Virus record (IMG/VR): IMGVR_UViG_3300039106_000085
Coordinates: 1-29,361 of that record
DNA: 29,361 nt
Direction: 5' to 3' (one strand)
From: a virus
Under the pieces are notes generated by a model. The model was not told the DNA's origin. It ran no database searches and saw nothing but the letters and a program-made list of their open reading frames with translations. Numbering within the stretch: the stretch's first letter is position 1; each line of letters begins with the position of its first letter. The position numbers and the translations under genes were made by a program. Shown one piece after another: positions 22,921 to 29,352 of the stretch.

Positions 22921-23444
22921 AGTTGAGCAAGGCCGGTGCAGATCTCATGCACCAGTACGAGGGCTGCAGAAACCGGCCCTACCTATGCCCCGCGCACATC
23001 TGGACGATCGGCTGGGGGCATGTGCTCTACCAGGAGCAGATCAGGCTGCCAATGGTGCGCGTGAAGGAAATTCACAGCCCAATGATCCGCAAGGAATACC
23101 CACTGAGACCGGAGGACAGTCGTGTTTGGAGTCAGCAAGAGATCGATGCGCTATTCGCAAGCGACATCGCTAGTTTTGAGCGCGGTGTTCTACGACTTGC
23201 TCCCAATCTGGATGGCAACCAAGGCGCTTTCGACGCGTGTACCAGCTTTGCGTTCAATGCCGGGCTGGGAAACTTTCAGCGTTCCACTATTCGGATGAAG
23301 ATCGGGCGCCAGGACTGGGAGGGCGCCGCGGAGGCCTTCATGCAGTGGACCAGGGGAGGCGGCAAAGAATTGCCGGGCCTGGTCAAACGGCGCAAGGCAG
23401 AGAAGGCTTTGTTCCTCAGCGCGCTGGAAACTGAGGACAAATGA
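22917..23444 (+). CDS. Endolysin, GH24 lysozyme (T4 lysozyme-like)
   Basis: 175 residues from a GTG with GGAG upstream. It cleaves the glycan chains of peptidoglycan at the end of infection. The catalytic segment is YEGCRNRPYLCPAHIWTIGW: E15 is the catalytic Glu, T30 matches T26 of T4 lysozyme, and the position of T4 Asp20 is Cys24. T4 lysozyme with Cys at that place is known to stay active, so this is likely a working variant. Later motifs (DACTSFAFNAGLGNF, WTRGGGKELPGLVKRR) are typical of the family. No signal peptide or SAR segment is visible, so export should depend on the holin. Confidence 0.93.
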   Translation: MKLSKAGADLMHQYEGCRNRPYLCPAHIWTIGWGHVLYQEQIRLPMVRVKEIHSPMIRKEYPLRPEDSRVWSQQEIDALFASDIASFERGVLRLAPNLDGNQGAFDACTSFAFNAGLGNFQRSTIRMKIGRQDWEGAAEAFMQWTRGGGKELPGLVKRRKAEKALFLSALETEDK

Positions 23445-23445
23445 C

Positions 23446-23455
23446 TGTGCCAAAA
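23446..23455 (+). repeat. Candidate integrase arm site, left copy
   Basis: TGTGCCAAAA, repeated exactly at 23628-23637 on the other side of the attP core. Shorter TGTGCC copies lie at 23457, 23470 and 23497. Direct repeats flanking a core are typical of arm-type integrase binding sites. Assignment is by pattern only. Confidence 0.5.
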
Positions 23456-23497
23456 TTGTGCCGCGGACTTGTGCCGTAGACAGTTGCCATTACCTCT

Positions 23498-23526
23498 GTG
23501 CCCTGAGAAATCAGGGCACTTTTTTG
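23498..23526 (+). terminator. Intrinsic terminator after the lysis cassette
   Basis: GTGCCCTGA (23498-23506), GAAA tetraloop, TCAGGGCAC (23511-23519), then TTTTTTG. The 9-bp stem is perfect and the tetraloop is of the stable GNRA class. It would end the rightward late transcript before attP. Confidence 0.93.
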
Positions 23527-23535
23527 TCCGGTCGC

Positions 23536-23580
23536 ACTGCAAATCCGCGTACGCCGGTTCGATTCCGACCCCCGCCTCCA
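23536..23580 (+). other. attP: attP core, copy of the tRNA-Cys(GCA) 3' half
   Basis: The 45 bp runs from the anticodon loop (CTGCAAA, anticodon GCA at 23539-23541) through the 3' anticodon stem, the T loop TTCGATT, a 3' acceptor strand CCCCGCC, discriminator T and CCA. No matching 5' half is present: the bases before it do not pair with TCCGC. This is the classical attP core that rebuilds the tRNA on integration. The T stem reads GCCGG/CCGAC with one C-A mismatch. It lies 66 bp from the integrase stop. Phage genes on both sides indicate the unintegrated form. Confidence 0.88.
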
Positions 23581-23627
23581 AAGAAATCAAAGAGATACAG
23601 AGCTTCCCGCCCCGCTCGAAATCAGAA

Positions 23628-23637
23628 TGTGCCAAAA
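23628..23637 (+). repeat. Candidate integrase arm site, right copy
   Basis: Exact second copy of TGTGCCAAAA, between the attP core and the integrase 3' end, 182 bp from the left copy and in the same orientation. Confidence 0.5.
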
Positions 23638-23645
23638 ACGTGACA

Positions 23646-24602
23646 TTAGAAGGTCACCTTTTCGGCAGCCGCGGCCAGGTGCTCAGGCGACAGGTGCGCG
23701 TACTTGCGGACCATCTCAGCGGAGTGCCAGCCGCCCAGTTCCTGGAGCACTGACATCGGCGTGCCGGCCATCGCGTGCCAGCTGGCCCAGGTGTGGCGCA
23801 GGTCATGGAAGCGACACCAGGGCACGCCAGCGCGTTTTGTAGCGTTCGCCCAGGTAGTGGGGGAGATCCGCACAGGGCATTGAAATACAAGGCCTTCACG
23901 GGGCTCTGGGAAGGCCGCCAGGAGCTCACGCGCCTGCTTGTTAAGCGGGACCAGGATGCGCTCGCCGGCCTTCGCCTCGTCCGCATGCACGATCACCATG
24001 CCCGTCTCCAGGTTCACGTTCTCCCAGCGCAGGCCAAAGACATTGGCTTTTCTCAACCCGGTGAGCAAAGCGAAACGGACCGGACACCGGTACTTTACCG
24101 GGAGGTTTGCGATCACGGCCTCAGCCTGTTCGCGTGTCAAATATGCGACGCGACGGGTAGGCTCCTCCTCCTTGCGAAAGCCTGGGATGGTGTCGATCCA
24201 CTGCCAGTCGATCTGGGCAGCGCGGAAAATGGCGCGGATCAGGGCGCGGTAGCGGTTCCTGGTGGCCGGCTTGACGCCCTCGGGCATGGCCTCCTCGATC
24301 AGGTCGCGATCGATCTCGGTGAGCAGCTTGCTGCCCAGCTTTGGCTTGAGAAAGAGGATCTTGTCCTCGTCGTCAGAGATGGAGCGCTTGCCGGCCTTCT
24401 CGATCTTCCACTTGTCGGTGGCGTCGTTCCAGGTCTTCTTGGGCTTCTCCTTGAGGGCGCCTGACCGCCAGAGCTCGGCACGACGGATGTCGTGGAGCTC
24501 CTGGGCCTGCTTCTTGTCGGACGTCTTGAGCGACTCGCGCACGCGCTTGCCGTTGATCATGACGTCGATCCAGTAGGTGTCGCCGCGTAGTTTGATTGCC
24601 AT
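23646..24602 (-). CDS. int: Tyrosine recombinase integrase
   Basis: 318 residues from the ATG at 24602, which has GAGG 6 nt upstream; an in-frame TTG at 24671 lies within the -35 of its own promoter and is rejected. An N-terminal arm-binding type domain (MAIKLRGDTYWIDVMINGKR) is followed by a SAM-like core-binding region and the catalytic domain. The active-site set is complete: R184 (TGLRKANVFGLRW), a Lys in the ADEAKAGERI hairpin, H266 and R269 (HDLRH), H293 (GWHSAE) and Y301 (KYAHL). It catalyses integration at the adjacent attP, by context into tRNA-Cys. No excisionase is recognised in the window. Confidence 0.96.
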   Translation of the reverse strand: MAIKLRGDTYWIDVMINGKRVRESLKTSDKKQAQELHDIRRAELWRSGALKEKPKKTWNDATDKWKIEKAGKRSISDDEDKILFLKPKLGSKLLTEIDRDLIEEAMPEGVKPATRNRYRALIRAIFRAAQIDWQWIDTIPGFRKEEEPTRRVAYLTREQAEAVIANLPVKYRCPVRFALLTGLRKANVFGLRWENVNLETGMVIVHADEAKAGERILVPLNKQARELLAAFPEPREGLVFQCPVRISPTTWANATKRAGVPWCRFHDLRHTWASWHAMAGTPMSVLQELGGWHSAEMVRKYAHLSPEHLAAAAEKVTF

Positions 24603-24635
24603 GTGTTGCCTCGTTCCTAGTTCGTGTTTCGTGGT

Positions 24636-24650
24636 TGGTGAGATTATCGC
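24636..24650 (+). promoter_or_regulatory. 15-bp dispersed motif, copy 4 (over Pint)
   Basis: TGGTGAGATTATCGC, 12 of 15 matches to copy 3, in plus orientation although int is read on the minus strand. It covers the -10 of Pint. The six bases after it (AACATC) also resemble those after copy 1 (AACATG). Confidence 0.6.
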
Positions 24651-24671
24651 AACATCAAACAACAAAAGCAA
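24643..24671 (-). promoter_or_regulatory. Integrase promoter (Pint)
   Basis: On the minus strand TTGCTT (24671-24666) and GATAAT (24648-24643) are separated by exactly 17 bp, with TG one base before the -10. This is a strong sigma70-type match, 41 bp upstream of the int start. The -10 lies within one copy of the 15-bp motif, so a protein bound there should block int transcription. Confidence 0.75.
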
Positions 24672-24679
24672 TACCCGGA

Positions 24680-25162
24680 TTAAATTGGCACACTCCTCCC
24701 CCAGTAGGCGATCAGGGCAGCCTCGGCCTTGCCGTCGTCTTTCACGCGTTTGAACTCACCAGCTGACGCCGGCCAGATCTGGGCAGCCTTAGCGCGGCTC
24801 CCATCCTTGCCAGAATTGAGCTGGAGCGCTTTTTTCCACTTGCCAGGGGTAACGGTAGTCGTGGGGATCTTCAGGCCCGCCAGGACGCCTTTGGCCAGCC
24901 CAAAGGACTCACCGAAGGCAAACATTGAGGTGACGCCCTGGCCAGGCATGGCGCCCACCTGCTCGATGACGGCCTTGGCGCCCTGGTAGGCGTACAGCTC
25001 GAGCTCGGCTGCCAGCATCTCGGGCGAGACGCGGCGCTTGGCCTTGCCGCCCACGACGACCTCGACAGCGGGCATCTCAAAGACATGCACCAGCTTGCCG
25101 GTGTCCTCGATGATGGCGATTGCGCCCGAGGCGCCTGGGTCTATTCCAATGATGAAGCTCAC
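24680..25162 (-). CDS. RuvC-like Holliday junction resolvase
   Basis: 160 residues from a GTG with AGGAGGG upstream, overlapping the previous stop. The RNase H-like core is visible: first strand IIGIDPGASGAIAII with D8, second acidic residue E67 in AVIEQVG, and a C-terminal DDGKAEAALIAYWG segment with D142/D143 and E147 in place of the usual HxxAD pattern. Phages use such enzymes to resolve branched DNA before packaging or after recombination. The neighbours (nuclease, Sak4-like ATPase) agree. Activity is likely, though the last acidic residues are atypical. Confidence 0.88.
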   Translation of the reverse strand: MSFIIGIDPGASGAIAIIEDTGKLVHVFEMPAVEVVVGGKAKRRVSPEMLAAELELYAYQGAKAVIEQVGAMPGQGVTSMFAFGESFGLAKGVLAGLKIPTTTVTPGKWKKALQLNSGKDGSRAKAAQIWPASAGEFKRVKDDGKAEAALIAYWGRSVPI

Positions 25163-25662
25163 TTGTTGAGCCCTCCTATGAGTTGAATGAATGGGTTGAA
25201 GTAGTCGCGCCAGGTCTTGCCGCGCTTGATCACGCTGACCGTGGCTTGGGTGATGCCGTAACGCGCAGCGATCGCTCTCTGCGTGCCCTCGGCGTCTCGG
25301 ATCTCCGCGGCCAGCTCGGCGTTGAGCTTGCTGTGCTGTCTGGCCTTGTCGGCCAGCTTCTTCATGCGGACGGGGTTGCTGGTGTAGTTGCGTTCCTTCG
25401 AGACCATCTCCTGGAGGCGCTTGCGCGTCACCACCAGGAGGTGATCAGGATTCACACACAGCTCGTTGCGGCACTTGCAGGTGACCAGCTTGCCTTTGAT
25501 GGCTTTGCCTTGGGCCTCTGCAAGAAAGCGGCGCACCGATCCGACGCGCCCCTTGTAGTTCATCGTCGGCGTGGGGGCGTTGGACTGCATCGCGCCAGTC
25601 CACTCCCAGCAGTCACCGATCTCCTCGATGTGGCCGCGCACGCGTTCAATCAGTTCCTTCAT
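25159..25662 (-). CDS. HNH-like protein with C-terminal helix-turn-helix
   Basis: 167 residues, ATG with GCGAGG upstream. The N-terminal part has CWEWTGAM and a later TCKCRNELCVNPDHLLVVT, which follows the HNH pattern of phage and homing endonucleases (C62, C64, C69, N71, H74). The first His usually seen before the Cys-Asp-Asn group is absent, replaced by a Thr-Cys. Residues 112-150 form a helix-turn-helix (AELAAEIRDAEGTQRAIAAR then YGITQATVSVIKRGKTW), as in many free-standing HNH genes. It could be a selfish nuclease gene or a DNA-binding derivative that has lost cleavage. Confidence 0.8.
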   Translation of the reverse strand: MKELIERVRGHIEEIGDCWEWTGAMQSNAPTPTMNYKGRVGSVRRFLAEAQGKAIKGKLVTCKCRNELCVNPDHLLVVTRKRLQEMVSKERNYTSNPVRMKKLADKARQHSKLNAELAAEIRDAEGTQRAIAARYGITQATVSVIKRGKTWRDYFNPFIQLIGGLNK

Positions 25663-25756
25663 CGTGGCCTCGCGACATCACACACAAGGCCATCGTGAGA
25701 AAACCTACGAACGCGCCGGCCATCAGCGCGGGAATTAGCCAAAGCCAATGGATCAT
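25646..25756 (-). CDS. DUF3789-like 36-residue membrane peptide
   Basis: ATG at 25756 overlaps the stop of the nuclease gene (ATGA) and follows GGAGG about 10 nt upstream. The product (MIHWLWLIPALMAGAFVGFL, then TMALCVMSRGHDEGTD) has one membrane span and the GxFVGFLTMALC pattern that I associate with DUF3789, a family of very small phage proteins. Its end overlaps the HNH gene start by 17 nt. Role unknown. Confidence 0.65.
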   Translation of the reverse strand: MIHWLWLIPALMAGAFVGFLTMALCVMSRGHDEGTD

Positions 25757-26934
25757 TTTTTGAGTGCCTCCATCACCTTGACCGCGCTCTTGATCTTCTT
25801 GGCAGCCTCGCGCTTGGTCGGGTTGTCTGGCTTGACTGGGATGTCGTCGGGGTGAGTGGCCAGGTCGTCCCAGATGGACTTAACGTCACCTGACTCGACG
25901 GTGCTCACAGGAAACTCGTTCTTGTGCGCGATCACCTCGGCCATCAGTGAGCCTGGGCAGTTGTGCAGCTCCTTGCTGCTGAACGTCGCGCCGTACTCTT
26001 TGATGCCCTCGGGGCCGTTGACAAAGTGCAGGCCGTTCTCTTTGTGCTTGTAGGCGATCCAGTTCTCGCCGCCGTCCTGGGCGTCCGCGTAGGGGACCAG
26101 GTCAGGGATCATCAGGTGGATGTTGCAGCCCTTGATCTGGTCTTCGTTTGACAGCTGCTTGTTGTGAGGCTTGCAATGCCATGCCGCATTCTCAACGGGT
26201 GAGGAATGGCAGCAGGTGCGGCAGTTCGCCTCGGCAGCCAGGCCGCCGTGGCAGTGCTTCCACATCGAGCAGTATTTGCATTCGAAGTTGTTCGCGTCGG
26301 TGCTGATTCGCCAGGGCGGCGCTGGCATCTCGATCAGTCGCTTGGCGCGATCGATCAGCTGGTCGAAACGGACCTTGTCGAAGTGGACCCACTCGGTGTA
26401 GACCGCTGAGTCGTTCTTGTTCTCGGCCATGTACAGGGCGCGATCGAGATCCATCAGGCCCATGTAGACGATCATTTGATCGTAGTGCTGCGGCTTTGCG
26501 CCCTTCACGCCCTTGGAGAGCAGCGTCTTAAATGACTTGTCGTTGTGGGTTTTACATTCCACAACAGCTGCAGTTTTTGGAGCCTCTGGCAATCCCTTTG
26601 CGACCGCGTCCAGTGATCCACTGAAGTGGCCATCGCAGGCATGCACGCGCCACTGATCACCGCTCTCGGGGTCCACGTCCCAGACCTGGACGCCGGCGCC
26701 TCGCAGCTCCTCAAAGAACCGCGCCTCGGCAGCCTGGCCAACGCCAAACAGTCTGAGCATGCGGCCTTCGAATTCAGGCTTGAGCGCCCAGCGCCAGGTC
26801 AGCCAGATGTAGCGGTCGCAACTATGGCCGATCAGGGACGCGCCCATGTGAGGGCGGTGCTCCTGCGGCTTTGATTCGTACCAGCGAATGATTGCCGCGC
26901 TGGTCGTGTGTTGGGACTCAGGAATCTGTGCCAT
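25753..26934 (-). CDS. PD-(D/E)XK nuclease, Cas4/RecB-like exonuclease
   Basis: 393 residues from ATG 26934 (GAGG 9 nt upstream); an ATG at 26949 is the alternative. Core motifs are in order: E70 in VGQAAEARFFEEL, D109 in FSGSLDAV, E126-C-K128 in VVECKT, and Q153-MIV-Y157. C39 near the N-terminus and a dense C-terminal Cys group (FECKYCSMWKHC, ANCRTCC) suggest a metal or Fe-S cluster as in Cas4 and AddB-type nucleases. In phages such proteins supply the exonuclease for recombination. The lack of any CRISPR array or cas genes nearby makes a recombination role more likely. Confidence 0.88.
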   Translation of the reverse strand: MAQIPESQHTTSAAIIRWYESKPQEHRPHMGASLIGHSCDRYIWLTWRWALKPEFEGRMLRLFGVGQAAEARFFEELRGAGVQVWDVDPESGDQWRVHACDGHFSGSLDAVAKGLPEAPKTAAVVECKTHNDKSFKTLLSKGVKGAKPQHYDQMIVYMGLMDLDRALYMAENKNDSAVYTEWVHFDKVRFDQLIDRAKRLIEMPAPPWRISTDANNFECKYCSMWKHCHGGLAAEANCRTCCHSSPVENAAWHCKPHNKQLSNEDQIKGCNIHLMIPDLVPYADAQDGGENWIAYKHKENGLHFVNGPEGIKEYGATFSSKELHNCPGSLMAEVIAHKNEFPVSTVESGDVKSIWDDLATHPDDIPVKPDNPTKREAAKKIKSAVKVMEALKK

Positions 26935-27154
26935 CTTGTTTGCCCTCATGGTGTGCGGCTTTCCATTCTTCCCACTTGGTAATGAATCTCAACGCCTGCG
27001 TTTTGTAGTTCTTGTTGGTGAAACCCCAGTAAGGCGAATTGAAAAAATCTTCCATGCCGCGCTTGACTGAAATTTGGTATTCGTATTGCGAAGCCGCCAT
27101 CTCTGTTTCGAAGATGCGACCGTCCGATGTTTGAAATGCTTGAATGGTTTTCAT
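26918..27154 (-). CDS. Hypothetical early protein (78 aa)
   Basis: 78 residues starting MKTIQAFQTSDGRIFETEMA with GAGAGA upstream. The first third, with RIFETEMAASQYE, is like small phage proteins that begin with a short beta hairpin and a helix. The rest is aromatic and charged (DFFNSPYWGFTNKNYK). No function is known. Its end overlaps the nuclease start by 17 nt. A long hairpin lies in its 5' leader. Confidence 0.75.
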   Translation of the reverse strand: MKTIQAFQTSDGRIFETEMAASQYEYQISVKRGMEDFFNSPYWGFTNKNYKTQALRFITKWEEWKAAHHEGKQDGTDS

Positions 27155-27175
27155 GGTTCTCTCGTTCTTAAAGGT

Positions 27176-27222
27176 GGGGCCGCTGTTCCGGTCCTCCGGG
27201 AACCCCCAGAGGCAGCGGCCCC
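27176..27222 (-). promoter_or_regulatory. Large hairpin between DUF669 and the 78-aa gene
   Basis: GGGGCCGCTG (27176-27185) pairs perfectly with CAGCGGCCCC (27213-27222), enclosing a smaller hairpin (TTCCGG...CCGGGAA). There is no T run on either side, so it is not a standard terminator. It may protect the mRNA 3' end of DUF669 or reduce transcription of the downstream genes. Confidence 0.7.
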
Positions 27223-27227
27223 GTTGT

Positions 27228-27707
27228 TTAACCCCAGGGCTTTGCAGCCTTTGCAGGTGCAGCTGATGCAGCCGGCGCCGCGGGAGCCTTAGGCTTGGCG
27301 TTGTTGATGTGGCCGCCGATGCCTTGGTAGCCCCAAATTACGTTGCGCGTCTCGTCCTTCTTGTCGATGCCGATCTCAGCCACGAAGGGCTGGTCGTGCA
27401 GCTGCTCGCTGTCTTCGACGTCATCGATGCCGATGGCCATGCAGAGCTTGGCCAGTGACTCCTGGGCGATCTTCACGGCCTGGTGATTGGGGTTGTCCAG
27501 GTTCAAGCGCTCCCAGTGACGGCGGCCAGAGTGCTGGCCAGAGATGACGTGCATCTCGAGCTCGAGGTAGTGGCCGGTGTTGGCTTTGGTTGGTTTCGTT
27601 TCCGACTTCACGATCATCATTTCGTACTCGCCTGCGGGCAGGGGGCCGAATGAGTTGGAGCGTTCTTCGATCTGGATTGCAGATGCTTTGAAGTTAATGA
27701 GTGCCAT
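27228..27707 (-). CDS. DUF669 protein (recombination-associated, ssDNA-binding-like)
   Basis: 159 residues, ATG with AGGAAC upstream. The DUF669 pattern is clear: GPLPAGEYEMMIVKSETKPT near residue 22, GHYLELEMHVISGQHSGRRH, then LNLDNPNHQAVKIAQESLAK, and GYQGIGGH late. The last 20 residues are an Ala/Pro/Lys tail. DUF669 genes usually sit beside Sak4- or Erf-type recombination genes and are thought to bind or support ssDNA. Here it directly follows the Sak4-like ATPase (19 nt). Confidence 0.88.
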   Translation of the reverse strand: MALINFKASAIQIEERSNSFGPLPAGEYEMMIVKSETKPTKANTGHYLELEMHVISGQHSGRRHWERLNLDNPNHQAVKIAQESLAKLCMAIGIDDVEDSEQLHDQPFVAEIGIDKKDETRNVIWGYQGIGGHINNAKPKAPAAPAASAAPAKAAKPWG

Positions 27708-27726
27708 GTTTGAAAAGTTCCTAGTT

Positions 27727-28473
27727 TCAGTTTTGTGACGCGGTCAAAGCCGCAGCGAAATCAGCCCAGTCGAGCTTCATGTTCTTCAGGCCAAACCTGT
27801 TGCCGCCCATGTGAGCGGGGTGAGGTTCGACATGGAGAATTCGATCGCCCGTTGAGCGGGCCTTTGTTTCTTTGTTGCCGTAGCCGGCGTCTGACTGCGT
27901 GGTCACGATGCGGTAGTTGGCCCAGCCGATGACGTCCGCCCATTCCTGGACAAGAGCTGCAGCGCGGTCGTGCAGCTTCAAGACGTACTGGTCATAACCG
28001 TCGTGCAGTGGTGACTCGAAGTGCTTGATCTTGTCGTGCGCGATCAAGATCACGGCCATGTTGCGCGTCTGGCGCAAAGCCTCGAGGCCGTTGAGCAGCG
28101 TGCGCCACTCATCGGCTGCAGCGATGTAGCCCTTGCCATAACCTGCAGCCTCGATGCTGGCCCACTTGTTCTGGGCGCAGACGTGCGCGTGGATCAGCGG
28201 CTCGAGCCAGTCAAGCGAGTCAACGAAGACCGTCTGGTATTCGTGCTCCTCGTTGAGCAGGGTGGTGATGGCCTCATAGACCTGAGCCAGGGTGGTGGCC
28301 AGCGGGAAGGCAGACGCATCGACTGCGTCGGCGCCGTCCTCGGTCAAGATGCCGATCGCGTTGGGCGCCATAGATGCGAACGTCGTCTTGCCGATCTTGC
28401 CGGGGCCGGCGATGACGATCTTGGGGGCACGCATGCGCTTTGTGCGCGATATGGAGGAGAGATCAAAAGCCAT
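27727..28473 (-). CDS. Sak4-like RecA-fold ATPase (single-strand annealing type)
   Basis: 248 residues, AAGGAAAT before the ATG. Walker A is GPGKIGKT (residues 23-30), Walker B TVFVDSLDWLE near residue 83, and a later VILIAHDK. This is the AAA_24 / Sak4 pattern, a short RecA-like ATPase that phages use for homologous recombination. The neighbouring DUF669, exonuclease and RuvC-like genes make a complete recombination set. A role in replication initiation as a DnaB-like loader is less likely given the length and motifs. Confidence 0.85.
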   Translation of the reverse strand: MAFDLSSISRTKRMRAPKIVIAGPGKIGKTTFASMAPNAIGILTEDGADAVDASAFPLATTLAQVYEAITTLLNEEHEYQTVFVDSLDWLEPLIHAHVCAQNKWASIEAAGYGKGYIAAADEWRTLLNGLEALRQTRNMAVILIAHDKIKHFESPLHDGYDQYVLKLHDRAAALVQEWADVIGWANYRIVTTQSDAGYGNKETKARSTGDRILHVEPHPAHMGGNRFGLKNMKLDWADFAAALTASQN

Positions 28474-28521
28474 TTTTATTTCCTTAAAAGTTGAGGCCGT
28501 CGTGGGATTGTGAAATTCGCA

Positions 28522-28713
28522 TCAGTCTTCGTAAGACTTGATTGGCCGATCGCGGTCAAGGCGTCGGAATACCTGGTGGTATGTGTCGGGCCTGCTGCCC
28601 ATGAATCGTCTGAGCCATTCAGCACCACCAAGCTTTTTGAATTTTTCGTACTCGGTGTCGCTCATGCGGATGTAGCGGGGCTTGAGTTCTTCTGGCGGGG
28701 CAGGGCGTGGCAT
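28522..28713 (-). CDS. Small conserved phage protein (63 aa)
   Basis: 63 residues. RYIRMSDTEYEKFKKLGGAEWLRRFM is a pattern common to small proteins in proteobacterial phages and mobile elements; it resembles short ribbon-helix-helix-like or antitoxin-like proteins but has no proven role. The start ATG overlaps the stop of the preceding gene (TAATG). The 48 nt after it (to 28474) hold only the ribosome site of the Sak4-like gene. Confidence 0.75.
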   Translation of the reverse strand: MPRPAPPEELKPRYIRMSDTEYEKFKKLGGAEWLRRFMGSRPDTYHQVFRRLDRDRPIKSYED

Positions 28714-28970
28714 TACGCTGCACCCCCAGTCGCTTTGGCGATGGCGGCACGGGCTGTGTCTTGCAGTTTCTCGATCATGTATGCGTAGGAGCCGTACATC
28801 GACATGCCTTGGCCTGCGATAAATTCCAACGCCTCCAGCATCTCCGGCGCGGCGGCGATCAAGCGAGCGTCTTCCCTGTTGCCGCCAAAGACTTCGCAGA
28901 TAGTTTGGTCTTTGGTTTCAACATACCTGCGGTTTGCAAGCCACGGCCCTGGTGTGTGCTGCGCGGTCAT
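28713..28970 (-). CDS. Conserved early phage protein (HTPGPW family)
   Basis: 85 residues from the ATG at 28970, which has GGTGGAG about 9 nt upstream; an in-frame extension to 28988 lies inside the previous gene. The protein begins MTAQHTPGPW and contains EDARLIAAAPEMLEALE, a very common signature of small early proteins in many phages with unknown function. Its stop overlaps the next start. Confidence 0.85.
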   Translation of the reverse strand: MTAQHTPGPWLANRRYVETKDQTICEVFGGNREDARLIAAAPEMLEALEFIAGQGMSMYGSYAYMIEKLQDTARAAIAKATGGAA

Positions 28971-28972
28971 GT

Positions 28973-29146
28973 TCAGCTGCTCCACCACGCAACGAGCAAG
29001 CAGGCCATGCCGACACCGATCGCGACGGCCAGGATGTAGCCGCCAACGGTTTCGAACATGGGCTCGCCGCCGCGAGCTTCAGGGTGGCCGACTTCGAATG
29101 TGCAGTCAGCGAGAGTGCGTGGGGTTTGGTAGTGCGAGAGTTTCAT
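28973..29146 (-). CDS. 57-residue membrane protein
   Basis: ATG at 29146 overlaps the stop of the upstream gene (ATGA). The product starts MKLSHYQTPRTLADCTFEVG and ends in one membrane span (GGYILAVAIGVGMACLLVAW). The PRTL..C.F pattern with a C-terminal span is familiar from small proteins in betaproteobacterial phages; no function is known. Its stop lies 2 nt before the next gene. Confidence 0.7.
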   Translation of the reverse strand: MKLSHYQTPRTLADCTFEVGHPEARGGEPMFETVGGYILAVAIGVGMACLLVAWWSS

Positions 29147-29352
29147 TTTGATGTTTCCGTTTTTGTGATTGCTGTGTATTGCTTAGGTGCGTACTCGTTC
29201 CAGATCTTGCCGTCTGCGTCGAGCTGCTTGCGAGCTGTGCGAAGGGCTTCTCGCTCATCGCGGCCACGACACCAGGCGGTGTAGTCGTCGCTGTAGTCGT
29301 AGTACCAGTCGTGCGCCTTGAGAGCTGCGCGGTATTCCTGTTCTGTGTTCAT
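29143..29352 (-). CDS. Hypothetical early protein (69 aa)
   Basis: 69 residues starting MNTEQEYRAALKAHDWYYDY, followed by SDDYTAWCRGRDEREALRTA. It is acidic to neutral and helical, with the HDWYYDYSDD segment seen in various small phage proteins of unknown role. The start lies 9 nt from the window edge, so the upstream promoter and ribosome site cannot be judged, and a longer start is not excluded. It is the first gene visible in the leftward operon. Confidence 0.7.
   Translation of the reverse strand: MNTEQEYRAALKAHDWYYDYSDDYTAWCRGRDEREALRTARKQLDADGKIWNEYAPKQYTAITKTETSK

Noticed and set aside
23500-23580. Intact tRNA-Cys gene
   Set aside because: Only the 3' half is present; the preceding bases cannot form the 5' anticodon stem, D arm or acceptor strand.
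23640-23657. Hairpin GTGAC/GTCAC at the integrase stop as a terminator
   Set aside because: Only five pairs with an 8-nt loop and no T run on the relevant strand.
24603-24671. Integrase starting at the upstream TTG (24671)
   Set aside because: That start lies within the -35 element of the integrase promoter, and the ATG at 24602 has a good ribosome site and begins a typical integrase N-terminus.
25753-26934. Cas4 as part of a CRISPR system
   Set aside because: No repeats or other cas genes are present; neighbours are recombination genes.
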